From Ornithinimicrobium sufpigmenti (lineage in GTDB: Bacteria; Actinomycetota; Actinomycetes; Actinomycetales; Dermatophilaceae), in the NCBI RefSeq assembly GCF_004322775.1, contig NZ_CP036403.1, positions 1,550,001 through 1,614,000 on the forward strand: a stretch of 64,000 nucleotides of DNA, in the 5' to 3' direction. Made by a program: the position numbers and the translations under genes. The notes beneath the pieces are model-generated. The model was not told the origin of the DNA. It saw nothing but the letters and a program-made list of their open reading frames with translations, and searched no databases. Shown one piece after another: positions 7,779-16,113 of this stretch (its first letter is position 1; each line of letters starts with the position of its first letter).

Positions 7779-9520
7779 CCGTTGCTGCGCAGGATCGAGA
7801 CGATCTGCGGCAGTGCCTCACCGGTCTTGTAGCCACCGAGGTGGGCCAGGACGATGGTGCCGGACGGCGGCAGCGGGGAGGTGGTGCGGCTGACGATCTG
7901 GGCGGTCGTCGTGGCCGGGTCCCAGTCGATGGTGTCGCGGCCCCACATGACCGTCACCGGGTAGCCGGCTCCGGCGGCGAGGTTGCGCACCCGGGCGTCG
8001 TGGGAGCCGTACGGCGGGCGCCAGAGCGGCTCGACCGGCATCTGCGACAGCTGCTCCAGCACCGGCTCGGCGTCGGCCAGCTCGGCGCGGACGAAGGCGT
8101 CGGTCATCGTCCGGTTGCACGGTGCCCCGTTGGGAGAGCCGCCGCCGCCGCGGACCAGGTCGCAGTGGTGGACCGTGTGGTTGCCCATCTCGAACAGCTC
8201 GGGGTGCGCGGCGATCTTGGCCATCACCTTCTGGCCCTGGGTGGAGTCGGCCGAGAGGCTGGTCGGGAAGAAGGTGGTGCACACCTGGTTGGCGACCAGG
8301 TAGTCCACGATCTGCTCGGCCCCGTCAAGCCGTCCGCCCATGTCGAGCGTGAAGGCGAGCTTCTTGCTGCTCGTGCCGGGCACGGTGGTGAGGATCTTCT
8401 GGCTCTCGGTGGCGGGGTAGGTGGGGCCGGCCCAGCAGACCCCGCGCTCGCGCTGGACGGCTCGGTCGATGTCGAGGGTCATCGACCCGCGACCGCCGAG
8501 CAGGTATGCCGTGCGCGGGGTGATCCGCCGCAGCTCGGTGGCCACGGCTCCGGGCAGGGACCCCGGGCGGGTGAGCAGCACCGGCCCCCGGGTGGTGGCG
8601 GTCGTGGGGACGGCGGCCAGGGCGTCGGGATAGGCAGCACCGGTCGCGATGTTGACCCCGGGCCGGTTGGTGCCGAACACCCGCTGGGAGATGGCGACCG
8701 AGGTGGCATACCGGTCCGCCCCGGAGATGCGCTCGGTGGGGGCGATGGAGCGCAGGTCCTGCAGGACGGCCTCGGACACGACCCCGCCGGCGCCCGCGAC
8801 GAGGATGCGGCTCGGGTCGAGGCGGACGATCTCGGCGCGGACGGCGGACGGGATCGAGGTGCGCTCGGTCAGCAGCACCGGCCCGTCCTGGACGGCGGCT
8901 GCCGCCCCGGCGGCCAGGGCGTCCGGCCAGCCCTGCCCGGTAGCGACCCAGACGATGCCCGCGCCGCCGGGGAAGGCGTCCTGGCTGATGCGCACGGACG
9001 TGCCGTAGCGGTTGGTGCCGGCGAGGCGGGTGACCGTCCCGGCGGTCAGGGCGCGCAGCTCGGACACGACCCCGTCGCTGACGGCCGAGCTGCCGCCGAC
9101 CACGATGATCCGCCCAGGTTGCAGCCGCCGCAGCTCGGCGGCCGTGGCCTCGGGCACCGAGCCGGGCCGGACGAAGAGCACGGGGGCGTTGCGGCTCTCG
9201 GCGGCGGGTCCGGCGCTGAGCGCGTCGGGGTAGTTGACGCCGCTGGCGACATAGGCGACCGGCACCTTGGGGCTGAAGAAGCGGGCGCTGACCTGGGCCG
9301 CCGTGCGGTAGCGGTCGGCCCCCTGCAGGCGCTCCACCCGGAAGTTGAGGTCTCGCGCGGGTGCGTGGTCGCCGCCGACGGCGGCCTGGTCGGCCGGTGG
9401 CGGTGTCTGGGCCTGGACGAGACCGGGACTGACGGCGAGCGCCGCGCCGGCCAGGACGGCGGTGAGGCGGGCGACCAGGCGGGTGCCGACGCGTGTGCTG
9501 AGGCGGGTGCTGCGTTGCAT
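7739..9520 (-). CDS. Secreted CWB2-repeat polysaccharide deacetylase
   Basis: 593 residues from ATG 9520, with AGAGGAA seven bases upstream. A signal peptide (1-37) ends near VQAQT. Three cell-wall-binding repeat 2 (CWB2) domains follow (about 58-150, 155-245, 248-340), each with an R(L/I)xGxxRYxT-type opening and YPDAL or WPDAL. The C-terminal NodB domain (about 370-590) has NHTVHH (metal ligands), RPPYGSHD, DTIDWDP and IVLAHLGG. Motif 1 reads TLDMGG instead of TFDDG, so the usual second Asp metal ligand is Met while the catalytic Asp is present. Likely a wall-attached peptidoglycan or glycan deacetylase; that variant motif makes activity uncertain. Confidence 0.82.
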   Translation of the reverse strand: MQRSTRLSTRVGTRLVARLTAVLAGAALAVSPGLVQAQTPPPADQAAVGGDHAPARDLNFRVERLQGADRYRTAAQVSARFFSPKVPVAYVASGVNYPDALSAGPAAESRNAPVLFVRPGSVPEATAAELRRLQPGRIIVVGGSSAVSDGVVSELRALTAGTVTRLAGTNRYGTSVRISQDAFPGGAGIVWVATGQGWPDALAAGAAAAVQDGPVLLTERTSIPSAVRAEIVRLDPSRILVAGAGGVVSEAVLQDLRSIAPTERISGADRYATSVAISQRVFGTNRPGVNIATGAAYPDALAAVPTTATTRGPVLLTRPGSLPGAVATELRRITPRTAYLLGGRGSMTLDIDRAVQRERGVCWAGPTYPATESQKILTTVPGTSSKKLAFTLDMGGRLDGAEQIVDYLVANQVCTTFFPTSLSADSTQGQKVMAKIAAHPELFEMGNHTVHHCDLVRGGGGSPNGAPCNRTMTDAFVRAELADAEPVLEQLSQMPVEPLWRPPYGSHDARVRNLAAGAGYPVTVMWGRDTIDWDPATTTAQIVSRTTSPLPPSGTIVLAHLGGYKTGEALPQIVSILRSNGYTLTTVSDMRDG

Positions 9521-9577
9521 GGTGGGTTCCTCTCGACGCCCACGTAGTCGCGGGGGCAGCGCGAAAGGTTCAGTGGC

Positions 9578-10441
9578 TCACCGGGAGGAGACCTTGCGGA
9601 ACCGGGCCACCGTCAGCGGCACGAAGACCAGCAGCATCACCGCCGACCCGACCAGGACGGTGACGACGGGGTACTGCATGGGGAAGGTGTCCGCGGGCGG
9701 CGCGGCACCGGTGTTGCCGAACAGCTCGCGCGCGGCCTGGACCAGCGCCGAGACGGGGTTCCAGTTGGCGATGAACTCCAGGGGCCCCGGGAGCCTGGAG
9801 GCCTGCACGAAGGCGTTGGAGATGAAGGTCAGCGGGAAGAGCACCATGAACGAGGCGTTGTTGATGACCTCCGGGGTGCGCACGACGATGCCGAGCAGGG
9901 TCATCACCCAGCTGAACGCATAGCTGAACAGCAGCAGGATCGCCACGCCGGCGAGGAAGGCGAGCACGCCCTCCCGGAAGCGCCAGCCGACCAGGAAGCC
10001 GGTGAGCATCATGATCACCATCGAGATGGCGTTGAGGACCAGGTCGGCGTTGGTCCGTCCGAAGAGGACGGCCGAGTCGTGCATCGGCAGCGTCCGGAAG
10101 CGGTCGATCATCCCCTCCTTGAGGTCCTGGGCCATCTGGTAGCCGCTGAAGGTGGACCCGAAGAGGACCGTCTGGCCGAAGATGCCGGCCATCAGGTACT
10201 CGGTGTAGTTGCCGCCGTCGATCTCGATGGAGCCGCCGTAGACCTGGGAGAACAGCAGCACGAACATGATCGGCTGCAGCACGGCGAAGAGGAGCATCTC
10301 GGGGTTGCGCCGGAACTTGATCAGGTTGCGCCAGGTGACGGTCCGCACGTCGCTGGCCCAGGTCCCGATCGTGGCGGTGGTGGGCCGTGCCCACCCTGTT
10401 CCCCCTGCGCCCTCTGTGCGGTATGCCGTGGATGTGCTCAT
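9578..10441 (-). CDS. ABC-2 type permease (DrrB-like exporter)
   Basis: 287 residues from ATG 10441. After a cytoplasmic N-terminus containing TWRNLIKFRRNPEMLLF, six membrane segments are visible, with the ABC-2 signature region around PVSALVQAARELFGN near the end. This matches the daunorubicin-resistance DrrB permease family, whose members export drugs or lipids with a DrrA ATPase. The gene's ATG overlaps the stop of the upstream ATPase gene (ATGA at 10438-10441), so the two form one transporter and operon. The substrate cannot be inferred. Confidence 0.87.
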   Translation of the reverse strand: MSTSTAYRTEGAGGTGWARPTTATIGTWASDVRTVTWRNLIKFRRNPEMLLFAVLQPIMFVLLFSQVYGGSIEIDGGNYTEYLMAGIFGQTVLFGSTFSGYQMAQDLKEGMIDRFRTLPMHDSAVLFGRTNADLVLNAISMVIMMLTGFLVGWRFREGVLAFLAGVAILLLFSYAFSWVMTLLGIVVRTPEVINNASFMVLFPLTFISNAFVQASRLPGPLEFIANWNPVSALVQAARELFGNTGAAPPADTFPMQYPVVTVLVGSAVMLLVFVPLTVARFRKVSSR

Positions 10442-11424
10442 CGCCTGTCCTCCTGTTCGGGCTGCTCTCCCTCACCGGTGGCGTCCCGGCCGGTGAGGGA
10501 GAGGAAGACGTCGTCCAGCGTCGGCCGGCGCATCCCGGCGTCGTGCAGTGCGACCCCGGCCTCGCCCAGCTCGGCCAGGACGTGCCGGAGAGCCTGCGGG
10601 CCGCCCGCGACGGGCACGCCCAGCGTGCGTCCGGAGGAGTCGACCTGCACCTCCTCGCTGCCGTGCCGGGTTAGGACGGCACGGGCAGTCCCGGCGTCGG
10701 CGGCGTCGACGAGGGTCACCACGACCCGGTGCCCGCCGACCTGGCCCTTGAGCTCGTCCGCGGTCCCCTCGGCGATCACGGTGCCCTGGTCGATCACGCT
10801 GATGTGGTCGGCCAGCTGGTCGGCCTCCTCGAGGTACTGGGTGGTCAGCAGCACCGTGGTGCCGTCGGCGACCAGGCTCTGGATGATCTCCCACATGCCG
10901 ATCCGGCTGCGCGGGTCCAGCCCGGTGGTGGGCTCGTCGAGGAAGAGGACCTGCGGGCGGTTGACGATCGCCCCGGCCAGGTCGATGCGGCGCCGCATAC
11001 CTCCGGAGAAGCCCTTGACGGGGCGATCGGCGGCCTCGACCAGGTCGAACTCCTCCAGCAGCTCGGCAGCCCGCGCCCGCGCCCGGGCCGCGCCCAGGTG
11101 GTAGAGACGGCCGACCATCTCCAGGTTCTCCCGGCCGGTGAGGTGCTCGTCGACCGCGGCGTACTGGCCGCTGGCGCCGATCACCTGCCGCACCCGGTCC
11201 GGCTCGGCGAGCACGTCGATGCCCGCGACCCGCGCCGAGCCGGAGTCCGGCTGGAGGAGGGTGTTGAGCACCTTGACCGTGGTGGTCTTGCCGGCTCCGT
11301 TGGGTCCGAGGAGCCCCTTGACCGTGCCCTCGGGCACCGTGAGGTCCAGACCGGCCAGCGCGTGCACGTCCCCCGTGCGGGAGCGGTAGGTCTTGCGCAG
11401 GTCCTGCGCCTCGATGATCGCCAC
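10438..11424 (-). CDS. ABC transporter ATPase (DrrA-like)
   Basis: 328 residues from GTG 11424. Walker A is GPNGAGKTTTVK, the Q-loop region lies around GASGQYAAVDE, the signature is FSGGMRRRIDLA, Walker B is VLFLDEPTTGLDPRSR, and the H-loop region reads TTQYLEEAD. The C-terminal 100 residues carry the DrrA-type extension, ending in MRRPTLDDVFLSLTGRD. It energises the permease encoded directly downstream with a four-base overlap. No Shine-Dalgarno is visible; a TAGCAT box eight bases upstream suggests a leaderless transcript. The intergenic region behind it carries tandem repeats at 11474-11495 and 11533-11572. Confidence 0.88.
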   Translation of the reverse strand: MAIIEAQDLRKTYRSRTGDVHALAGLDLTVPEGTVKGLLGPNGAGKTTTVKVLNTLLQPDSGSARVAGIDVLAEPDRVRQVIGASGQYAAVDEHLTGRENLEMVGRLYHLGAARARARAAELLEEFDLVEAADRPVKGFSGGMRRRIDLAGAIVNRPQVLFLDEPTTGLDPRSRIGMWEIIQSLVADGTTVLLTTQYLEEADQLADHISVIDQGTVIAEGTADELKGQVGGHRVVVTLVDAADAGTARAVLTRHGSEEVQVDSSGRTLGVPVAGGPQALRHVLAELGEAGVALHDAGMRRPTLDDVFLSLTGRDATGEGEQPEQEDRR

Positions 11425-11432
11425 GAACTGCG

Positions 11433-11438
11433 ATGCTA
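11433..11438 (-). promoter_or_regulatory. Probable -10 box of the DrrAB-like operon
   Basis: On the minus strand TAGCAT ends eight bases before the GTG at 11424, and no ribosome binding site is present. Spacing fits a leaderless transcript. No convincing -35 box is seen. Confidence 0.4.
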
Positions 11439-11473
11439 TGCCCGGCCACCGACGGACCACCCACGGTTTTCGG

Positions 11474-11495
11474 CAGATCACTGACAGATCGCTGA
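11474..11495. repeat. Two tandem 11-bp repeats, CAGATCRCTGA
   Basis: CAGATCACTGA (11474-11484) is followed directly by CAGATCGCTGA (11485-11495), in the divergent region between the ABC exporter and MFS genes. An 11-base spacing places both copies on one DNA face, so they could be paired regulator half-sites. Confidence 0.5.
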
Positions 11496-11532
11496 AGGGC
11501 CGCCGGGACGTGGGCAGACCGATGGACAGGCC

Positions 11533-11572
11533 GACAGACAGACAGACAGACAGACCGACCGACCGACCGACC
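11533..11572. repeat. Tetranucleotide repeat (GACA)5(GACC)5
   Basis: Five GACA units (11533-11552) pass without interruption into five GACC units (11553-11572), 29 bases before the MFS start codon. This is a simple-sequence repeat in a promoter/leader position; its length could vary by slippage and alter spacing of promoter elements. Confidence 0.85.
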
Positions 11573-11601
11573 AACAGGGTCACGGACAGACGAGGAGCCC
11601 C

Positions 11602-12861
11602 ATGTACCGTCGCCTGCTCTGGCCGGTGCTGGCACCCTCGGTCCTCTTCGGTGTGGCGGCCGGCGCGACGGTGCCGGTCTCCGTGCTGGCGGCGATGGAC
11701 CTGGGCGCCTCGGAGGCCCTGGCCGCGCTCATCGTGGCGATCGTCGGCGGCATCTCCCTGGCCACCACCGTGCCGGCCGGGATGCTCATCGACCGGGTGG
11801 GGGACCGTCGGGCGATGCTGCTGGCCACCGCCGCGGCGGCGGCGGTCACCGCGGTGACGGTGGCCTCGCTGGTGTGGGCCGGCCCCGGCGCGCTGGCCCT
11901 CTTCATGGCCTCCACCTTCCTGCGCGCGCCGGCCGTCAACGTGTGGTCGCTGGCCCGGCAGGCGTATGTCGCCGAACGGGTCCCCACCCGGGAGGTCGGC
12001 CGCGCGATGACCGCCCTGGGCGGCACCATGCGGATCGGGGCTCTGGTCGGCCCGCTGCTCGGTGGTCTCCTCCTGCTCGCCCTGCCGCTCTGGTCGGTCT
12101 ACGTGCTGTCCGTCGTGTGCAGCCTGCTGGCGCTCGCGATCCTGTACGCCCCGCGGCTGGGGGGACGGCACGAGGAGGGCTTCGACGCCAACGGCCGGCG
12201 GTATGCGGCGCCCGCACGAGCGAACACGGCGCCCGCACGAGCGAACGCGGCGGCCGCCCAGGGCGGGTCGAGCGGTGGCCGGGCCCGTCTCGATGTCCGC
12301 TGGGACGCCGTCGTGCTCGCGGGGGTGGCGATCAGCACCCTCGCGGTCGCGCGGGTGGCCCAGGCCGTCCTCATCCAGCTCTGGGGCACCCACATCGGCC
12401 TCACCGCCGCCCAGATCTCCCTGGCCATCGCCACCGGCGCCGCGGTGGAGATCCTGCTGATGTTCCCTGCGGGCTACCTCAAGGACCGCCTCGGCCGGTC
12501 ACCGGTCCTGGTGGCCTGCCTCCTCGTCTACGGCAGCGGCTTCCTCGTCCTGCCCCTCGCGGGCAGCTGGTGGGGCGTGGTGGGGGCCGTGATGGTGATG
12601 TCGGTCGGCAACGGGCTCGGGGCCGGCATCAACATGACCATCGGCGCCGACCTCAGTCCACCGGTCGGGCGGGGCAGGTTCCTGGGCGTCTGGGCGCTGT
12701 TCTCCAACGTGGGCGTCCTCGGCGGTCCCGGCATGGTCTCCCTGCTGCTCGTGGTGGCCAGCACGCAGGCCGCGGTCCTCGCCGTCGGGGGACTCGCCCT
12801 CGCCGGCGCGGTCTGGATGACGGCGTGGTCTCGCAGGATCGGCCTGCCCCGAGGACTGTGA
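11602..12861 (+). CDS. MFS transporter, probable drug/metabolite efflux
   Basis: 419 residues from ATG 11602, with GAGGAG six bases upstream. About twelve membrane helices are visible; the loop between helices 2 and 3 has DRVGDRRAML, the major-facilitator signature, with its counterpart KDRLGRSPVLV in the second half. The central cytoplasmic loop contains an in-frame 21-base repeat that encodes APARANTAPARANA. Divergent from the DrrAB-like exporter genes across a repeat-rich 177-base region, which suggests shared regulation of two efflux systems. Substrate unknown. Confidence 0.82.
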   Translation: MYRRLLWPVLAPSVLFGVAAGATVPVSVLAAMDLGASEALAALIVAIVGGISLATTVPAGMLIDRVGDRRAMLLATAAAAAVTAVTVASLVWAGPGALALFMASTFLRAPAVNVWSLARQAYVAERVPTREVGRAMTALGGTMRIGALVGPLLGGLLLLALPLWSVYVLSVVCSLLALAILYAPRLGGRHEEGFDANGRRYAAPARANTAPARANAAAAQGGSSGGRARLDVRWDAVVLAGVAISTLAVARVAQAVLIQLWGTHIGLTAAQISLAIATGAAVEILLMFPAGYLKDRLGRSPVLVACLLVYGSGFLVLPLAGSWWGVVGAVMVMSVGNGLGAGINMTIGADLSPPVGRGRFLGVWALFSNVGVLGGPGMVSLLLVVASTQAAVLAVGGLALAGAVWMTAWSRRIGLPRGL

Positions 12862-12881
12862 GCGGTTCGCCGCCGCCACGA

Positions 12882-12910
12882 CCCGGCTGACGGCGGGGTG
12901 CTGAGCCGGG
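12882..12910 (+). terminator. Possible terminator after the MFS gene
   Basis: CCCGGCT (12882-12888) and AGCCGGG (12904-12910) form a seven-pair stem with a 15-base loop, 20 bases past the MFS stop. It lacks a U-tract and lies close to the convergent gene end at 12935. Weak on its own. Confidence 0.35.
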
Positions 12911-12934
12911 CCCCTCGGTCCCGCCCGCAGGTCG

Positions 12935-14233
12935 TCAGCCCCGCCCCACCCACGACATCGCGGCGGCCACCATGGCCCGGACCCCGGTGTCGAGGGTCGG
13001 CTGCAGGACGGGGGCGAAACGGGGGGAGTGGTTGGAGGGGAAGTCCTGGCCCTCCGTGCCGGCGGCCTCGGCGCGGGACCAGGCCTCGGCGTCGAAGGCG
13101 CCGAAGCCCCAGTAGCAGTAGGGCACGCCCCACGCGTTGGGCAGCTCGGAGAAGTCCTCCGACCCCATCTCCGGCTCGAACTCACGCACCTGCTCCTCCC
13201 CGAGCTCGGCGGCGAGCGCAGCACGCACCCGCGCCGTCGCCTCCGGGGTGTTGTCGGTGACCGGCAGGTGGTCGAACGTCTCGAACTCCGGCTCGGGCGC
13301 ACCCCAGGCCTCGGCCTCGCTGCGGACCGTACGCTCGATGATCCGCAGGCAGTCGGCGGCGACCTCGTCGTCGTAGGTGCGCAGCGTGCCCTCCAGCACG
13401 GCGTGGTCGGGGATGATGTTGGTCTTCGTGCCGGCCTGGAGCCGGCCGATGGTGACCACGGCCGTGGCCTGCGGCGAGATCTGGCGGGAGACGACGGTCT
13501 GCAGACGCATGACCAGCGAGGCGGCCATCACGACCGGGTCGATCCCCCGGTCCGGGGACGAGCCGTGGGCGCCCTTGCCGTGCAGCACGATGCGGAAGTC
13601 GTCGCAGCTGGCCATGATCGGGCCGGGCGAGACCATGACCGTGCCCGCGGCGCCGGTGAGGACGTGCTGGCCCAGCGCCACGTCCGGGCGGGGCAGCCGC
13701 TGGACCAGGCCGTCGGCCACCATCGCCTCCGCGCCGTTGAACTGCTCCTCCGCGGGCTGGAAGACCCCGACCAGGGTCCCGGCCCACGCCCCGCGCTCGA
13801 GCAGCAGCAGACGCAGCGCGGCCAGCAGGGTGGCGACGTGGGTGTCGTGGCCGCAGGCGTGCATCACCGGGACGCTCTCACCGGCGGCGTTGGTGGTCCG
13901 CACCCGGGACGCGTAGTCCAGCCCGGTGTCCTCCTCCACCGGCAGGCCGTCGGTGTCGGCCCGCAGCAGGACCGTCGGGCCCTCGCCGTTGCGGACCACC
14001 ACGCACACGCTGGGTCCACCGATGCCGGTCAGGACCTCCAGGTCCTCGCCGCCCGGCATACCCCGCACCTCCTCCACGATCCGCTGGGCGGTGGCGTGCT
14101 CGGCCATGGACAGCTCGGGGTGCGCGTGCAGGTGGCGGTAGAGGTCCTCCAGCCACGGGCGGGCGTCGTCGAGGTGGGCGAGCACGCGCGCGGTCGCGTC
14201 GGTGGACGAGGTCAGGCTGGTCGGGCTGGTCAT
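12935..14233 (-). CDS. M20-family metallopeptidase/amidohydrolase
   Basis: 432 residues from ATG 14233. Features of the M20D amidohydrolase group (IAA-amino-acid hydrolase, N-acyl amino acid deacylase) are visible: HLHAHPELS near residue 36, metal ligands in MHACGHDTH, the catalytic Glu pair in QPAEEQFNGAEAM, a His in LGQH, the dimerisation domain around DFRIVLHGKGAHGSSPDRGI, and the last ligand in NHSPRFAP. It hydrolyses an amide bond in an N-acylated amino acid or similar compound; exact substrate unknown. Divergent from the PfkB kinase gene with only 26 bases between start codons. Confidence 0.85.
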   Translation of the reverse strand: MTSPTSLTSSTDATARVLAHLDDARPWLEDLYRHLHAHPELSMAEHATAQRIVEEVRGMPGGEDLEVLTGIGGPSVCVVVRNGEGPTVLLRADTDGLPVEEDTGLDYASRVRTTNAAGESVPVMHACGHDTHVATLLAALRLLLLERGAWAGTLVGVFQPAEEQFNGAEAMVADGLVQRLPRPDVALGQHVLTGAAGTVMVSPGPIMASCDDFRIVLHGKGAHGSSPDRGIDPVVMAASLVMRLQTVVSRQISPQATAVVTIGRLQAGTKTNIIPDHAVLEGTLRTYDDEVAADCLRIIERTVRSEAEAWGAPEPEFETFDHLPVTDNTPEATARVRAALAAELGEEQVREFEPEMGSEDFSELPNAWGVPYCYWGFGAFDAEAWSRAEAAGTEGQDFPSNHSPRFAPVLQPTLDTGVRAMVAAAMSWVGRG

Positions 14234-14259
14234 CGGCCCATCGTGGCAGGCTGGCCCCC

Positions 14260-15204
14260 GTGAGCCGCAGAGTGATCCACACCGGTCAGGCGATGGTGGA
14301 CCTCGTCGTGGAGGTGCCGCACCTGCCGCTGCGCGGCGGCAACGTCAACGCGCGCAGCGCGACCCGGTATGCCGGGGGTTCGGTCACCATCCTGGTCGCC
14401 GCGGCCCGGCAGGGCGCGGCCGCGGTGCAGGCCGGCGCGGTCGGGACCGGCCCGAACGGCGACCTCGTGCGCGAGACGCTGGCCCGCGACGGGGCGAAGG
14501 TGAGCTCGCCGCCGGTCCCGGACCTGGACACCGGCGTCTGCGTGGTCATGGTCGAGCCGTCGGCGGAGCGCTCCTTCGTCACCACCCGGGCCGCGGAGCG
14601 CCGGATCAGCGTGGGGTCGCTGGCCACGAGCCGGCCGGTGCCGGGCGACCTGGTCTGCGTGACGGGGTACTCGCTCTACGACCCGACGCGCGACCCCCTC
14701 CTGGAGTGGCTGGGGTCGTTGTCGGACGGGGTGCTGGTGGTGCTGGACCCCGGAGCACCCTTTGCCGGGTTCGACCCGGCCCTGGTCGAGCAGATGCTGG
14801 CGGTCACCCACGTGTGGACCTCCAACGCCCAGGAGGCGCAGGAGCTGACGGGGGTGTCCGAGGCCGAGGCCTCCTGCGCCGCGGTGGCGCAGCGGCTGCC
14901 GGAGGGCGCGGTCGTCATCGTGCGGGACGGACCGGTCGGTGCGTTCGTGCACGTGGCGGGGGAGACGACCCACGTCCCGGGCTACCCGCAGACCCCGGTG
15001 GACACCAACGGCGCGGGCGACACCCACACCGGGGTGCTCTGCGCCGGTGTCGCCGCCGACCTCGGCTGGCTCGAGGCGTGCCGCCGGGCGAACGCGGCGG
15101 GCGCGATCAAGGTCACCCGCCGAGGACCGGCGACCGCACCGACCGCGGCCGAGGTGGACGACTTCCTGGCCCGTCAGCACGGGGTAGGCGTCGGCACGGT
15201 CTGA
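14260..15204 (+). CDS. PfkB-family carbohydrate/nucleoside kinase
   Basis: 314 residues from GTG 14260. The ribokinase fold shows an N-terminal substrate-binding region with GGNVNARSATRYAGGSVT, corresponding to the family's GG...N motif, and the C-terminal signature DTNGAGDTHTGVL, in which the second Asp is the catalytic base and GAGD forms the anion hole. PfkB enzymes phosphorylate sugars or nucleosides with ATP; the specificity is not evident here. No Shine-Dalgarno is seen, and CAGGCT seven bases upstream of the start may serve a leaderless transcript. A strong stem-loop follows the gene. Confidence 0.8.
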   Translation: MSRRVIHTGQAMVDLVVEVPHLPLRGGNVNARSATRYAGGSVTILVAAARQGAAAVQAGAVGTGPNGDLVRETLARDGAKVSSPPVPDLDTGVCVVMVEPSAERSFVTTRAAERRISVGSLATSRPVPGDLVCVTGYSLYDPTRDPLLEWLGSLSDGVLVVLDPGAPFAGFDPALVEQMLAVTHVWTSNAQEAQELTGVSEAEASCAAVAQRLPEGAVVIVRDGPVGAFVHVAGETTHVPGYPQTPVDTNGAGDTHTGVLCAGVAADLGWLEACRRANAAGAIKVTRRGPATAPTAAEVDDFLARQHGVGVGTV

Positions 15205-15223
15205 CTCTCGCCCGCACATGGTG

Positions 15224-15252
15224 GAGGACGGCGCCCCCTGCGCGCCGTCCTC
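15224..15252 (+). terminator. Stem-loop terminator after the PfkB gene
   Basis: GAGGACGGCG (15224-15233) pairs perfectly with CGCCGTCCTC (15243-15252) around a short loop, 20 bases after the kinase stop codon. No U-tract follows, as is common in high-G+C actinobacteria. The remaining sequence to 15389 shows no gene. Confidence 0.65.
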
Positions 15253-15389
15253 ACCACCCCTGACGTCCACCTTGGCCCAGACGTTGCGCAATGCCCAGCA
15301 TCGTGACCGCTTCGTGACCTTGCGGAGGTGCGGGCGAGGAGGATGGTGCCGATGGGTCGGAAGGGACGATGGGACGAACGGGACGCGGC

Positions 15390-16025
15390 TCAGACCAGGT
15401 CCGGGCTCTCCCACGGCGTGCCGAACCGGCCGTGGTGAGCCACCTCGGACAGGGGGCGCCGCCGGCGGGTGCGGGCCGACCCCCTGGCCCCCGGCGTCGG
15501 TGACGGATGGCCGAGCGCGACGACGCCGACGATCCGGCGGTCCTGCGGGATCCCGAATGCCTCCTTGACGGTGTCCTGGCGCTCCGGCGGCACCCCGAAG
15601 TAGAGCGCGCCCAGGTCCTCGTCCACGGCGGTGAGCAGCATGAGCATGGCGGCCATCCCGTTGTCGACGTCCCAGTACGGCACCGGCCACCGGGCCACGT
15701 CGCGGTCGGCCCAGCCCTTGTCCGGCTCGGCGTAGCGGGACAGGTAGGCCTGCGGGTCCGAGCAGCACAGCACCAGGACCGGCGCCGAGGAGACGCCGCG
15801 CAGCCAGCGGTCCTGCTCGGAGTCGGGGTCGCTCGTCCGCTCCCAGAAGCGCGCCCGGTCCGTTGCCGTGGAGAGCACCACGAAGTCCCAGCCCTGGCTG
15901 AACCCGGCGCTCGGCGCGCGCACCGCGTGCTTCAGCACGCGGTCGACGACCTCCCTGCCGACCTCCCGTCCCGGGTCGAAGGAACGCACCATCCGGCGCC
16001 GGCGGACCACCTCGCGAAGCTCCAT
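15390..16025 (-). CDS. Nitroreductase-family FMN oxidoreductase
   Basis: 211 residues from ATG 16025; AGGA lies about 11 bases upstream, and the frame opens with MELREVVRRRRMVRSFDPG, the usual nitroreductase N-terminus contacting FMN phosphate. VLKHAVRAPSAGFSQGWDFVV is the second family motif, and LGALYFGVPPE followed by VGVVALGHP matches the C-terminal FMN contact region. These homodimeric enzymes reduce nitro groups, quinones or flavins with NAD(P)H. Physiological substrate unknown. The C-terminal tail is short and Arg-rich. Divergent from the Pat-like acetyltransferase. Confidence 0.8.
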   Translation of the reverse strand: MELREVVRRRRMVRSFDPGREVGREVVDRVLKHAVRAPSAGFSQGWDFVVLSTATDRARFWERTSDPDSEQDRWLRGVSSAPVLVLCCSDPQAYLSRYAEPDKGWADRDVARWPVPYWDVDNGMAAMLMLLTAVDEDLGALYFGVPPERQDTVKEAFGIPQDRRIVGVVALGHPSPTPGARGSARTRRRRPLSEVAHHGRFGTPWESPDLV

Positions 16026-16113
16026 ACCGGCGCATCCTGCCCGACCCGGCGGCACCGAGGTGCGGGCGGGGACCGCCCTGCGACCCGTCGACGGGGTCCG
16101 ACATGATGGGCCC

